A stretch of DNA of 64,000 bases, from NCBI GenBank assembly GCA_006176705.1, contig QRFJ01001901.1, forward strand, positions 124,001 through 188,000, given 5' to 3'. The stretch comes from Cocos nucifera (Eukaryota; Streptophyta; Magnoliopsida; Arecales; Arecaceae). How positions within the stretch are numbered: the first letter of the stretch is position 1; each line of letters starts with the position of its first letter. Made by a program: the position numbers and the translations under genes. Of the stretch, positions 33,675 through 45,059 are shown piece by piece. Under the pieces are notes generated by a model. The model ran no database searches. It saw only the letters and a program-made list of their open reading frames with translations, and was not told the origin of the DNA.

Positions 33675-33980
33675 TTGGCAAAGAAGCAGAGAACTGAAGA
33701 ATCCATTGCTTTCATTGAAGAAGATGCACAAGGGGTCCAATTTTTGCATAATGACATAGTTGTAGTAATTTTAAATATTGTCAATTATGATGTACACCAT
33801 ATCTTGATGGATAATGGAAGCTCTGCTAATGTCTTATTTTATGATGCTTTCTCTAAGATGTCAATACCTAATAGCTATATGGGATCAATAAGTTCTCCAT
33901 TAGTGGGGTTCACCGGTGATATTATATCGATTGAAGAAATAATCACTCTACCAGTCGTGGCTGGTTGGCACCCAAAATAA
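33675..33980 (+). pseudogene. Tat-2 aspartic protease fragment
   Basis: A 101-codon open piece with the retropepsin signature HILMDNGSSANVLFYDAF (Asp in the D-N-G form common in Tat elements) and LVGFTGD...ITLPVVAG downstream. It begins in a linker (ESIAFIEEDAQGV) typical of the protease N-terminus. The protease would cut the Gag-Pol polyprotein. It sits between gag and RT, as expected for gypsy elements. The open piece itself has no stop, but flanking frames do. Confidence 0.78.
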
Positions 33981-34508
33981 TTCAAAGCTCAGATTGATTT
34001 TTTGGTGGTAAAAGCTCCCTCTGCCTACAATACTATTCTTGAATGACTTGGACTAAATGCACTCCGAGCTATGGTATCAACATACTATATGAAGATGAAG
34101 TTTTCAATAGAATACAAAATCAAAGAAGTCAGAAGAGATCAAGCTCTGATACGTCATTGTTACATAATTACTCTGTAAGGAGAAAAGCAGCTAGAACTTT
34201 GTCCAACAGATGAACTTGATGCCCATGATGATCTAACTGAAGAACGGGGAGAAATAATTGACGACCTAGTTACAACATCCCTAAATGATGGGAACGAGGA
34301 TCACATGGTCTAGATCAGCTCAAATTTGGAGGAAGAGATCAAAAGGTAGCTTGTCACCTTTTTGCGAAAGAATGCCGACGTCTTTGCTTGGGTTCCCACA
34401 GACATGCTTGGGATCGATGTAGAGGTAATGGAGGATTGCTTGGGTGTGGACCATAAGCATCAACCTATGAAGCAAAAGAAGTGTAGCTTTGTGCCCAAGT
34501 GATAGAAG

Positions 34509-35700
34509 GTGATCGTGGATGAGGTGGACAGGCTCCTCAAGGCTCAGTTCATCCAAGAGGTATCTTACCTAGATTGGATCACAAATATAGTCCTCGTTAA
34601 GAAAGCAAACAACAAGTGGAGGATATGCATAGACTTCACCGATTTGAGTAAGGCCTGCTCGAAAGATAGTTATCCTCTATTTAGAATCGACCAATTGATG
34701 GATGTGACATTAGGCCATGAGAAGCTTCTCAAGCTTTAACCAAATCCAGATGACACCTGAGGATAAGGAGAAAACTGCTTTTATTACTGATGATGGTCAT
34801 TATTATTATAGGGTTATGCCTTTTGGACTTAAAAATGTAGGTGCCACCTACTAGTGCATGGTGAATAAGATCTTCAAGGAGTAGATCAGCCACAACATTA
34901 AGATTTATGTGGATGACATGCTTGTTAAAAGTCGATGTTCAAAAAACCACATCATCGATCTTGAAGAGACATTCGACACACTCCAAAAATACAAAATGAA
35001 GCTGAATCCAACCAAATGTGCTTTCGAGGTGACATCGAAAAAGTTCTTGGAATTCATGATGTCAAGGCACGGCATCGATGCAAATCTAGAGAAGATCAGG
35101 GCCATTCAAGAGATGACTATTTTCAAGATAATAAAAGAAGTTCGGCACCTGACAGAAAAAATTACTGCTTTAAATCACTTCATTTCAAGATCGGCGGAAT
35201 ATTGCATGCCCTTCTTTCATGTACTTAAGCAACTAAAGAATTTTTGCTGGACCTTGAAATGTCAGCTAGCATTTGAAAAATTAAAGAACTACCTCAGCTC
35301 ACTTCTTCTCCTTGCCAAGTTCAAACCTAGCGAAGAGTTATTCTTGTATTTGGTGGTATCTTCTATGGCCATTGCAGCTATTGTAATCAGAGAAGAGGTA
35401 AAAGTTCAGAAGCCGATCTACTACATAAGTCAGATTTTGAGAGATGCGGAGACCAAGTATACCAAATTAAAAAAACTAACCTATGTTTTATTGATTGCAG
35501 TGAAGAAACATTGACCTTATTTTTAGGGGCACACAATAACAATCCTCACAAACCAACCTATGAAGGTAGTTCTTCATTGCTTGATACTTCTAGAAGAATA
35601 GCAAAGTGGGTGATTGAGCTCACTGAATTTGATATCAAGTTTCAACCTCGGTCATCTATTAAAGCTCAAATACTGATTAATTTCATGGTGGAATGCACTA
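34509..35700 (+). pseudogene. Tat-2 reverse transcriptase / RNase H pseudogene
   Basis: RT fingers and palm: FIQEVSYLDWITNIVLVKK, then WRICIDFTDLSKAC and YPLFRIDQLMD (34509-34739). A frameshift follows, then KTAFITDDGHYYYRVMPFGLKN (about 34770-34830) and an intact YVDD (34906-34917) continuing as MLVKSRCSKNHI. From 34909 to 35514 the thumb and connection run on, with GIDANLEKIRAIQEM. The first RNase H follows (PIYYISQILRDAETKYTKLKKL), and a frameshift near 35511 moves the rest into another frame (RRIAKWVIELTEFDIKFQPR). The enzyme copies RNA to DNA; broken here by at least two frameshifts and several stops. Confidence 0.83.
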
Positions 35701-35784
35701 TTCCAGATCTAGCTGAGCCTGAGCAACAAGAGGCCTACACTTCTAATCTACAGCTAAACTTCTCTAAAGAAAAAATAGACCTCT

Positions 35785-36060
35785 CTAAGGATTCTGGGCC
35801 TTATATGTTGATGGCTCATCTAATACTTCTAGAGCAGGCACACATTTAATTCTTATTAATCCAAAAGAAGTTATTGCTAAATATACACTATATTTTGAGT
35901 TTCTTGCAATCAATAATGGAGTAGAATATGAAGCTTTGATTGCAGGATTAAGGATAGCTAGGGAATTGGGGACAGACCATATGAAAGCCTTCAGTGACTC
36001 ATAATTGGTGGTAGAGCAGGTCAATGGCAGCTATGAAGCTCAGGTGGAAAGTATAAAAAA
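35785..36060 (+). pseudogene. Tat-2 second (archaeal-type) RNase H
   Basis: A frame separate from the preceding one reads LYVDGSSNTSRAG (Asp at 35810-35812), then EYEALIAGLRIARELG and FSDS near 35995, followed by LVVEQVNGSYEA. These hold the acidic residues of an RNase H fold. Being placed after the normal gypsy RNase H, it is the extra RNase H that marks Tat-lineage elements. It has one stop after FSDS. Confidence 0.78.
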
Positions 36061-36244
36061 AAATATTTTGACAAAGTGAAAACCCTAACATCGACCTTCA
36101 GTAGTTTTGACATTAAACAAATTCTTAGGGCAGAGAATTCTATGGCCGACCTCCTATTTGGCAACTTTAGCTCCGAATGAGTTGCCCAAGGAAGTTTTCT
36201 TTGAAATTCTTTGGCATCCAAGATTGAAAAAATTCTAGGCAATA

Positions 36245-37450
36245 ATGCAAGTGGATCATGAGCCTAGTTGGATCGACCCATTGATTCTATGTCATAAAGA
36301 TGACATCCTCTCCAGAGATCTCAAAGAAACTCGAAAGTTAAAAAATCAAGCTTCCCATTATATCTTTTATAAAAATAAGCTATATAAGAGGTCTTATTTC
36401 TTGCCACTTCTCAAATGCCTCCGACCATCTAAAGTTGATTATGCCTTGAGGAAAGTTCATGAAGGAGTATGCAGAAACTATTTTGGAGCTAGATCATTAT
36501 CCTACAAGCTGCTCCAACAAGGATATTATTGGCCAACCATACAACAAGAAGCAGTTGAGTAGGTGAGAAAATGTGATCGATGTCAAAAAAATACAAATAT
36601 TCAAAGGCAACCTGCTTCCCAGCTCACACCTTTAAGTATCCCATGGCCATTCGCATAGTGGAGAATGGACATACTTGGACTCATTTTCATAGCATCTAGA
36701 TAGCAAAAGTTTTTTTGGGTAGTAGTGGACTACTTCACTAAGTGAGTTGAGACCGAGCCCATGGTAAAAATCACTAAAGTTAAAGTGTAGGACTTTATCT
36801 AAAAGTCAATAGTATACTAGTTTGGCCTACCACGAATTTTAATTACTGATAATGGATGCCAGTTTATAGAAAGAAAGTTTGCTAAATTCTATGAGGACTT
36901 GAATATTTTTTATCATTTCATATCTATAGCCTATCGACAAGCGAATGGCGAGGCTGAAGTAACTAACAGGACTCTATTGCAAGGGATAAAAGCAAGGCTT
37001 AAGCGAGCAAAAGGAACATGGGTGGGTGAACTTTATCATGTACTTTGGGCTTATAGAATCACCCAAAGATTCCCTATCGGGGAAACTTTATTTGCTCAGG
37101 CTTTTGGGACTGAAGCAGTCATTCTAGTTGAACTTGGGCTTCCCGCAGTGTGAGTTGAAAGTTTTGATGAACGAAGCAATTCACAAGATCTTAGGACAAA
37201 TCTTTATCTACTGAAAGAAAAGTGGAAGAAAGCTCAAATTCGGATGGTGGCCTACAGGCAAAAAGTGGCTCAGTATTATAATTCCAAAGTCAAGAGAAAA
37301 ACATTCAAGATTGGAGATCTAATGCTATGTTGAGCAAAGATTTCTCTATTCTAAAATCAAGGCAAGCTTGCTCCAAATTGGAAAAGCCCCTATGAAGTCG
37401 AGGAAGTTGTCTGACTCGAAACTTACTACATAAAGGAGCTTGGAGGAGCT
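36245..37450 (+). pseudogene. Tat-2 integrase pseudogene
   Basis: Begins with a linker (WIDPLILCHKDDIL) and a zinc-binding finger: HEGVCRNYFGARSLSYKLL and KCDRCQKN. The catalytic core has MDILGL, VVVDYFTK, ITDNGCQF and AYRQANGEAEVTNRTLL (first, second and glutamate positions of the DDE triad). The C-terminal part has LYHVLWAYRIT, GETLFAQAFGTEAV and a late YIKELGGA. Stops interrupt several positions, often where Trp is conserved. The reading stops at 37452, where a Copia-type insertion begins. Confidence 0.82.
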
Positions 37451-37452
37451 AC

Positions 37453-38394
37453 ATGTTGGGACAATTAGTACCACTCTGATACCAATTATAGTGAAAACCT
37501 CTGATCTTTAGCATGGATCAGAGAAGATCTATGACGTTCTCTATGGTAGCAGATCATCAATCCGCTAATTTGGATATGTGATAGGACACCTTCCTCCTTG
37601 GGCTTGGGGCGAAAACTCTAGAGAGAAGAGAGATTGAAAAAAAAAAAAAAAAAAAATGATGAAATCTTAATACGACCTATGTATTTATACATAGTTATTA
37701 GGCCCGACCAAAAATTTTCTTGGCCAACCCAATACATGAAAGTACTCACCGAGCTCATGTACATATATCTCACATGCTCTCATGTTCTAAATCTAGTCCC
37801 GACCCATACATGAGTTAGCCTCCTTAAGATCTTATTGGAGTAGGCTTTTAGACCCCAAATAGAAAATCTCGTTCAGTTCTATTCACCATCGTCAAGCCGG
37901 CTCTCTTAGGAGATAAATCGAATCGACTGCATCTTACCCAAACCCTATCTTTTATCTGCATGAGATAGCTTCCTCAACTGCTCTCCGAGCTGGCTCGATC
38001 TCAATCCGAGCCGGCTTGACTATGTATCTAAGCTAGCTCGCCTGTGTGTCAGTCCCTTATTTTAGTTGATTCTTCTCCTTGCTTTGGTCCTTTACTCTAC
38101 TTTATGTCTTAGATTTTCAAAGCACTTACCAAGCCCCTTAAGATCCTCACACATGAACCTTGAGTCTGTGCAGGGCTACACACCATCTTCACCTAGGACA
38201 ACTCCTGTTCTAGTTCTAGAACTCACACCCATCCTAATCTTTTAGAGCCAACATCCTAGCTCCTCCAATGCCCTTCCAAGGCTTGGGAGCACCACGTCAA
38301 ATCCTACACTATGCTCCCATGATCCTAAAATTCCAAAATCCTAGGAATGTATTATCAATAACCTAATTCCAATAAAAAGTTTCTTATTTTAACA
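37453..38394 (-). mobile_element. Minus-strand Copia LTR with primer site, truncated
   Basis: CTCTGATACCA at 37474-37484 is the complement of the copia primer site TGGTATCAGAG. The LTR lies to its right, 37487-38394 (908 bp), ending TTTTAACA (LTR start TGTTAAAA on minus). A minus-strand TATA box (TATAAATA) lies near 37683-37690. Only about 20 bp of internal sequence remains beyond the primer site. No target duplication found, so it is probably truncated. A 20-A run lies at about 37637-37656. Family not seen elsewhere here, except for a related segment in the Copia-B leader. Confidence 0.65.
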
Positions 38395-38812
38395 CTCCTA
38401 TTTTTGGTGCAAATTGAGTTATGGTAGAAAATTATTCAACCAAACTTCACTTTTAAATGAAGTAAAAGGCTTTTGATTTTTAAACAGAAGGTTAATCTCA
38501 TCTTAACGAGGGTGAAGGTCTTCGATTCTTAAATAGAAGGTTAACTACATCAAGAACAAGAGGAGGACCTCATCCTGATAAGGGTGAAAATTCTTATGAG
38601 GGATATGAAAATCTCTGATTCTTAAATAGGAGGTTAACTCATCTTAACGAGGTGAGAGTGCTCCAGTGGAGAGGCCCCAGCAATGGTTCTTTCGTACCCC
38701 TAGGAAGAGACCCTTTCAACGGCCCATAGGAAGAGGCCCACTCAACAATCATTTTGTGTCCTGATAATCTTGCTAGGAATAGAAGGTGGACCTCATCCTA
38801 ATAAGAATAAAA
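38395..38812 (+). repeat. Tat-2 3' untranslated repeats
   Basis: Imperfect direct repeats: GATTCTTAAATAGAAGGTTAA-type units at about 38474, 38524 and 38617, and GGACCTCATCCTGATAAG-type units at about 38564 and 38788. Tat elements are known to carry variable tandem repeats in this region. It ends where the Copia-A2 LTR starts. Confidence 0.6.
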
Positions 38813-39572
38813 TATTGAAAAATATATCCTAAAGCTAATCATCTAAGTTGTAGATGATTGAAACTTGTATATGAATTATCTAATAATAATAGTTATTTAG
38901 CTGGTTCATCATAAAAGTTTTATCTTTCTTAAATGAACTTCTAAATTATGATGAAGTTCTTAGAACCATAATCAATCAATAAAAAAGGATTTATCGGATG
39001 GTTCTTAAATAGTTCATGATCAAATGATAAGTTATTAATAAGGATAATAACTTATTAAGTATAGATCATTGCATGCCATATGCATTGCTTGTCCTTATAA
39101 TCAAGTGGTGTGGAGACATTAGTATGGTATCTAGATGGGATGTAGGAGTACATCTGCACTGAATGTGATCAATATATCACTCTACTATCAAGAGTAGCTA
39201 GCTAAGACTAATGGATATAAGTGTCTCTTTGATCTGAGATCATCATGATGACTTGCAAGCAACTCACTATACTTTAGCATTAGACTGTCTATATTTTTAA
39301 TATAGATTTGAAAGATTTTTAGGTATAGTCAAGTACTTATAAAGTTGGTGTGTGAGTCAAGATGGAATTGACCACTCCTGATTAACTTCAAGAAGAGAAT
39401 GTCTCGTTGTATTTCAATTTAGCAAAATCTAGGCTTGGATAATCCTCGTAAGGAGTCATGAAATTTGCAAAATTTTGAAATACAATATAGATGACTTGTA
39501 TGAGTATTGGTAGCTAACTCGATGTCATCCTGAGCATTATTGGTCAAAGGGATGAATTATATGGTAACCATA
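38813..39572 (+). repeat. Copia-A2 LTR, left segment
   Basis: Matches the first ~750 bp of the Copia-A1 3' LTR (11837 onward), starting TATTGAAAAAT where A1 has TGTTGGAAAAT. Interrupted at 39572 by Copia-B and resumes at 56849. Only LTR sequence of A2 is in the window, so it may be a 5' LTR or a solo LTR. Confidence 0.8.
39568..39572. repeat. Target-site duplication CCATA, left of Copia-B
   Basis: Same five bases follow the Copia-B 3' LTR at 56849-56853. Removing Copia-B and one copy restores Copia-A LTR text (GTAACCATAGG versus GTAACCATGGG in A1). Confidence 0.85.
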
Positions 39573-41719
39573 TGTTGAAAATAATGTCTCAAAGCCAATC
39601 ATCAGCTTATTGATGATTGAGCTATTTTATGTAATTATATATAAATTATTAACTAAATAAAAATTATTCTAATTTTTCATCATAAATCTTTCATCTTCTA
39701 ATGAACTCTTGTCTATTGTGATGAAGTTTTTAGGACTATTTAGAATCGACAAAGGAGGATTTGTCATTTAATCCTTAAAATTATTCACGATCAAATGATA
39801 TATTGTTACCAAGGACGATAATGTCTATCGAGTATAGATCATTGTATGCCATATAGATTGGTTCTCCTCTTAACCAAGGAGTGTGGAGATACTGATATGG
39901 CATGCACGTGAGATGTGGGATGCATCTATAATGAACGTGACCGACTCTAGAGCTTTTCTACTATCAAAAATTGCTCTAATGGAATATGGGCATAAGTGTC
40001 CCTCTGATCTGAGATCACCATAGTGATTTCCAAGCAACTCACTGTGCTTTGGTGCTGGACTACCTGAATCTAATTCAATGATGAAAAGTATTTGGATACA
40101 GTCAAGTACTTAAGGAGTCGGTGCATGAGTCAAGATGGGATTGACCACTCCTGGACTTAGGAGCTATGTTTAATAGTATTTTAATTTAGCAAAGCCTTGG
40201 CCAGGGTAGTCCTAGTGAGGGGTCATAGGACTAATTACTTTGAGACATTATTTGGATGTATCTTCTAGGGTTGATAGTTTAATCTTGAGTCATCCTATGC
40301 ATAGAGGTCAAAGAGATGAATTATGTGGTAACCATATTCATGTTGGTTCTAAATATTGTGATTGCACTATGCGATCTATTTGGACATCGGATATCATTGC
40401 TAGATGGTCACTTTGATTAGTACAGAAAATTGGTTCCTATGCTACCGTCTTAGGTTCGAACCTGCGGGATAATCTGATCTAATGGCTGATCAGGAGAAGT
40501 TTGATTAGTGATTTGATCACTAATTAACTCAATTTGATTGAGTCATTATTTTTGGATCAGGACCAATTGAATTGGATTCATTTGGATTTGATCCGATTAG
40601 GTTATAAGATGATCTAATCATTAAGAAGATTCAATCCTTGATTTGATCAAGGTTTTGACTTGATTAATTATTGATTTGATTAGGATTTAATTAAGGTCTA
40701 ATTAAGCATAAACAAGTTGGATTTAATCTGGTCCAATTGGGCCTAACCAATTTGGATTGGATTGCTTCAATTGGATGACTAATGTAAGATTAGTTTGACT
40801 AGTCTTCCCATATGCCACATCATCCTTTGATTTGCGCCATCCTTTCTCCATGAGAAAGATGTTTCTTGTAAGTTTTTTTTCATGCAAGGGAGGGTGTGTG
40901 TTCTCCCTTCTCATGCACCTTGTTGATTGGTTTGATTTGATTTCCAATTGAATTCGAATAGGATTTGAATTTGATTGGATTATCACTTGATCTAAACCAA
41001 CCCGTCATGCCTCCCATGTTTTGCGCGCTTCTATAAATTTTGGATTTATGGATGTGTGAATGAGAGGAAGAGAGAAGAGTGGAACATTGAAAGGAGAGAA
41101 GAGAAAGTCTCTTCTCTATGTGCATGAAAAAAGTAAAAGCCTGGCGCAAGGGTTTTGGGTGAGAGCATATCTTAAAGCCTATATAGGATTTGAGATTTAG
41201 ATCTGTGAGTTATGAGGGTCGTGACTTCATAGATCCAGGTGGAGAACCTCTTCAACTTCTCATCTATATTCATTGGGATCCGGAGCATCCGAAGATCTGG
41301 TGAAGAAGATCAAAAGAAGTTTGATCTAAATCAGCCATTGAAGATTTCTGCAGAGCTAGCACATGGAAGAAACTGATTGGGATCAGAGCCTCATGTGGAT
41401 TATCCATGGAGGACATATGCATATGTGGCTACATCGCAACATTCAGATCTGCACAAAAAAGATCAAATTGCAGCATTCTTCTACCCACGAAAAGATAATG
41501 TGTTGTGAACATGTAGAGCAGTAAAATAGTTTTACCATTGATTTTATTTTTATTTTTAGATATGCATGCATATATAATATGTTAGATCCTATAGCATGTA
41601 GGGGTTTTAGATTAGATCTATAGCTTTTCATTATTAATATGATTAATAATATTATCCACTATGCATTTATCCAAAAAAAATTTTGAAAGTAGAGCTAGAA
41701 ATCCTGCACACTCCCTTCA
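39573..41719 (+). repeat. Copia-B 5' LTR
   Basis: 2147 bp from TGTTGAAAATAATG to CTCCCTTCA. TATA box CTATAAATTT at 41031. Matches the 3' LTR throughout. The right end is fixed by the primer site two bases later. Confidence 0.9.
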
Positions 41720-41721
41720 AT

Positions 41722-41733
41722 TGGTATCAGCGC
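41722..41733 (+). promoter_or_regulatory. Copia-B primer-binding site
   Basis: TGGTATCAGCGC, two bases after the LTR, close to the initiator-Met tRNA site TGGTATCAGAGC used by plant copia elements. Confidence 0.8.
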
Positions 41734-43847
41734 AGCAAGTTCTTTGATGTATTATATATGCATGATTTAGATTATTTTTAAATTAGATCTAAATAATAAT
41801 TTAATTTAAAAAATAAAAATGATGATCACATGGATTGTAGGTTATCCTGCTGTAAGATTTATCCCTTATAGTAGAAAGGTTGTCCTGGTATGTTGCGATC
41901 TATATAATTGATCATAAATACTTTAGATTAGATCTAATGATTTTTGTGATGTGTTTGAAGGGTTTAATCTGAATTTTATCATAAAATAGTATTTAGATTA
42001 GATCTAAATAATTTCATGATTTTTTTATGTAGAATACATAGTTTTAGATTAAACTTGAACAGGATTTTAAAAAGATTCTATTCGCCGGTCGAGCTAGCTC
42101 TCTCAGAAATTAAGTAAGCTTGACTAGCTTGCCAGCCATGATACGATTTCTAGATTGATGCTCCAGTCGGTTCGATCAGGAATCGGGCTGGCTTAGCTTC
42201 AATTCGGGTTGGCTCGAATGGGATCTGAGCCTGCCTATCTAGAAAGATGGCCTTCGACCCTTCTGCTTGAGCTGGCTGTCTTAGAAACCAAGCCAGCTCA
42301 GCTTCTGCTCGGGCCAGCTCGGATGGGATCTGAGCCAACCCGACTGAGAAGTTGGCTAAAGATTCTTATTAGCTTGTTTTATATAATCAAACCTACATCT
42401 AGTGCTTGTTTATGAAATAAGCCAACCCAATTTTAAAATGAGTCAACCTATTTAATGAAACAATACTAGGATGTAAAGAATCTTTCAAAATTTTGAAAAA
42501 TATTTCTGAAATGCCGAACTTCAATCCTCAGCCATAAAACTTAATTAAGAATTAAGTATGATGAATTAGGATCTAGAATTATAAATTAAAGATACTAAGT
42601 CATTGATCATAAAATATGGATTATCGAGTTAGTCGAATTAGATTCATTAATTGGGTTAGATCTAAGATTAGTTAAAGAATGAACTAAATTAGAGTAATTG
42701 ATCAAATCTAACCAAATGTTGATTTAGATTAGGTCAAGAACTCTTTAGACCAAATTACAATAGTTGTAGTTGGTCAAGCCCATGTCTTTAATGAGGACCA
42801 AATGGACGTGGCTATGCAGTCGAACCTAAAATTGCTAGGTTGATCAAATTGAAACTAATGAACCGAATGATATCTAAGGTAAGTTTGGCAACTCAGACTA
42901 GTGATTTTTAATTAGGAGCTACTCACACTGATTCGATCTTTGATGAGTTAATAGCATATCCCTTCTATTAATCTCACTTATCCGGCCATCCTGATGAATT
43001 AGATTTTGATTAGACCACTTGATGATTTGGGCTCATCCATGTCAATTAGGTAAATTAGTTTGACTAATTTAGGTGCTCCTAATGCCAGTTTTAATTAGAT
43101 CCTTTTTTGATCTGACTTAGTGAAGTCAATAGAAGGATCCAAATTGGCTGATCAATTCTTCTTAAAATAGTTAATAAAATCCTCTAAAATTATTAGGTTC
43201 TTAAAATTATAAAGTTATGGTGATAATTAAGTCATAGCCTTTCATTAAGTTGAGTGATAATGGATCCATTAGTTTAATAATCATTGAAGGTCCAAAGACC
43301 TGGTGCTTATTGACTAATGGAATTATCATTCATAATATGATAATTTGGTCATGTCTTTCTAATGGTGGTCAAGTTGGCCGGCCAAAGTTGAGCCTGATCA
43401 TTTGTTAGTCTGATGCACCAAATGTGGTCATATTAATAGTTGAACCTAACTGGATCTTTTCAATGGAGGCTAAAGTCTAATGATTAGATTTTTGGGGTAA
43501 AATTAAAATTATTAAAAATTATTTAGTAAAATAATTAGTTATGAACCTATCCATAGGTGCACATGGGTTGACCAACCAAAGTTGGGCTTGTGTGTAGTCT
43601 ATATGGACTCTAATACCGACTAAGGAATTAGGGATAATTTCTCAAATTAGAGGTAGAGGCTACCAATTTGAACAAAATAGTGAAAGAATCTTTAGACTAA
43701 AGTCCAAGTCTTTAGAGTAAATAATTCATATACTAATTAAATCTATGGTTTTTCTTTTGTGCAAAAACAGCCACTATCCTGTCACTCCGGTTATTGTTGG
43801 ACAATGACAAACTCATGGGATCCAACTTCAATAGCTAGTACCGAAAG
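41734..43847 (+). other. Copia-B leader with inserted repeat block
   Basis: About 2.1 kb without coding capacity, similar to the Copia-A1 leader. One foreign block (about 42080-42470) carries GAGCTGGCT-type repeats, including a ~105-bp period (GGGATCTGAGCC at 42220 and 42325), and resembles 37880-38040 in the Copia LTR inside Tat-2. The two-block module shared with NA is at about 42866-42990. The hairpin 20-mer pair is at 43374-43393 and 43568-43587. Confidence 0.6.
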
Positions 43848-44294
43848 TTGAAGATCATTCTAGAGCATAAATGGATCTTATATGTGTTGACTGATCCGAC
43901 ACCTAAGGAGCCAACCCCAAATGCTATTAAGGCGGTGAGAGATACTTACCAGAAGTGGCTCAATGACTGCACCACCATTCGGTGCGTTATGCTGATGGTA
44001 ATGAATGATGAGTTTAGTCATAGATTTGAAAATGCCCAGCCCAAGGAGATGCTACAAATGTTGAATGACTCCTTTGGCACACCTGATGACGTTGAAAGGC
44101 ACAAAACTAGTTGTGCCATTTTCAATTCTTGTATGAGGGATGGGGCGTCAATCACTGATCATGTATTGTACATGATCGAGATGACTGAATGCTTGAATAA
44201 GCTGGATTTTTTTCTATATGACCAACTCAGGAAGGATGTGATCCTAAATTCTTTGTCCAAGTCCTTCCTCTCTTTCCTTACTATTTCAGAATGA
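43848..44294 (+). pseudogene. Copia-B gag (N-terminal, open 148 codons)
   Basis: Copia gag core of the UBN2 type: VLTDPTP, then YQKWLNDCTTIRCVMLMVM and the DAxxMWxxL-like stretch as EMLQMLNDSFGT, with SITDHVLYMIEMTECLNKL downstream. This domain forms the capsid. The frame stops at 44294 and gag continues with stops into the basic, zinc-knuckle region. The start is taken at the first Met; true gag may begin slightly upstream, since 43810-43850 is conserved with Copia-A1. Confidence 0.75.
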
Positions 44295-44907
44295 CAAAGC
44301 CTGCAGTGTACTACCATAGCTTATTGGGGTTGCTGCAAAACTTTGAGAAGGATCACTAGCTCTAAAAAGAGTCAGTGAACATAGTGGGAAGATCTTCTTC
44401 TAGTCAATCCTTTAAGAAAGGGAAGAAGATGAATAAGAAGGTGTAGCCACATGCTAGGACTTATACATAAGGTCAGACCAAGAAGCACAAGCCTACACGA
44501 AGTGCTTCTTTTGCAAGAAGCAAGGGCATTAGAAGAGGAACTATCCTTAGTACATTACCACCCTGGATCTGAATAGGTCGAGGAGGAAGCAAGTTGTTGC
44601 TGCATAAGATAATTATATGATAACACCTTGCAACTTCTTAATTTATGATACTACTGCCTGGGTATTAGATACTGGAAGCCCTTATCACATTTGTAATTCG
44701 ATGCAGGGTTTACAGGTCAATAGAAGATTTGGTGAAGGTGAGAGATTCTCGGACGTTGGAGATGGAAGACAAATTTCAGTTCTAGCTTTAGGAATTATGA
44801 ACCTTGTAATCAATTCTCATAGAGTTATTCTTAGTAATTGTCATTTTTGTCTAAGTTTTTTATTGAATATAATTTCTATAGGCCTTTTGGCCAAGAATAG
44901 TTATTAG
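44295..44907 (+). pseudogene. Copia-B gag C-terminus and protease
   Basis: A Lys-rich region (about 44390-44480) leads to a zinc knuckle near 44505-44545, CFFCKKQGH then a stop and KRNY, so the knuckle lost a conserved Trp and its last Cys. An open piece from 44617 to 44907 carries the protease motif WVLDTGSPYHIC with catalytic Asp, and continues with NSMQGLQ and a hydrophobic region ISIGLLAKNSY. The protease would mature Gag-Pol. Stops make it non-functional as a polyprotein. Confidence 0.75.
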
Positions 44908-45059
44908 TTTTCAATAAAAGCAAATTTTTTGTGATATCATTTTGAATGGTGTTATAGTTTATGTTGGTCAATTGAATAATGGAATATATCTATTACCACA
45001 GCCTATTAACGTAGTCCAGTTTCTTGGTAAACATCCTAGAATAGATGAAGTGTCAGATG

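Larger units (their letters stand above)
30728..38812 (+). mobile_element. Tat-2: Ty3/gypsy Tat-lineage element, 5' portion
   Basis: 5' LTR (30728-31950), primer-binding region, then gag, protease, RT, RNase H, a second (archaeal-type) RNase H and integrase in gypsy order, and a repeat-bearing 3' untranslated part (38395-38812). A minus-strand Copia LTR piece (37453-38394) lies at the end of pol. The element stops at 38812 where the Copia-A2 LTR begins; its 3' LTR should lie right of the window. Every domain has stops or frameshifts. The extra RNase H and the gag and protease text place it in the Tat group (Retand-like). Confidence 0.85.

Noticed and set aside
41722..41733. tRNA gene near TGGTATCAGCGC
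   Set aside because: It is a primer-binding site beside an LTR; no cloverleaf can be drawn around it.
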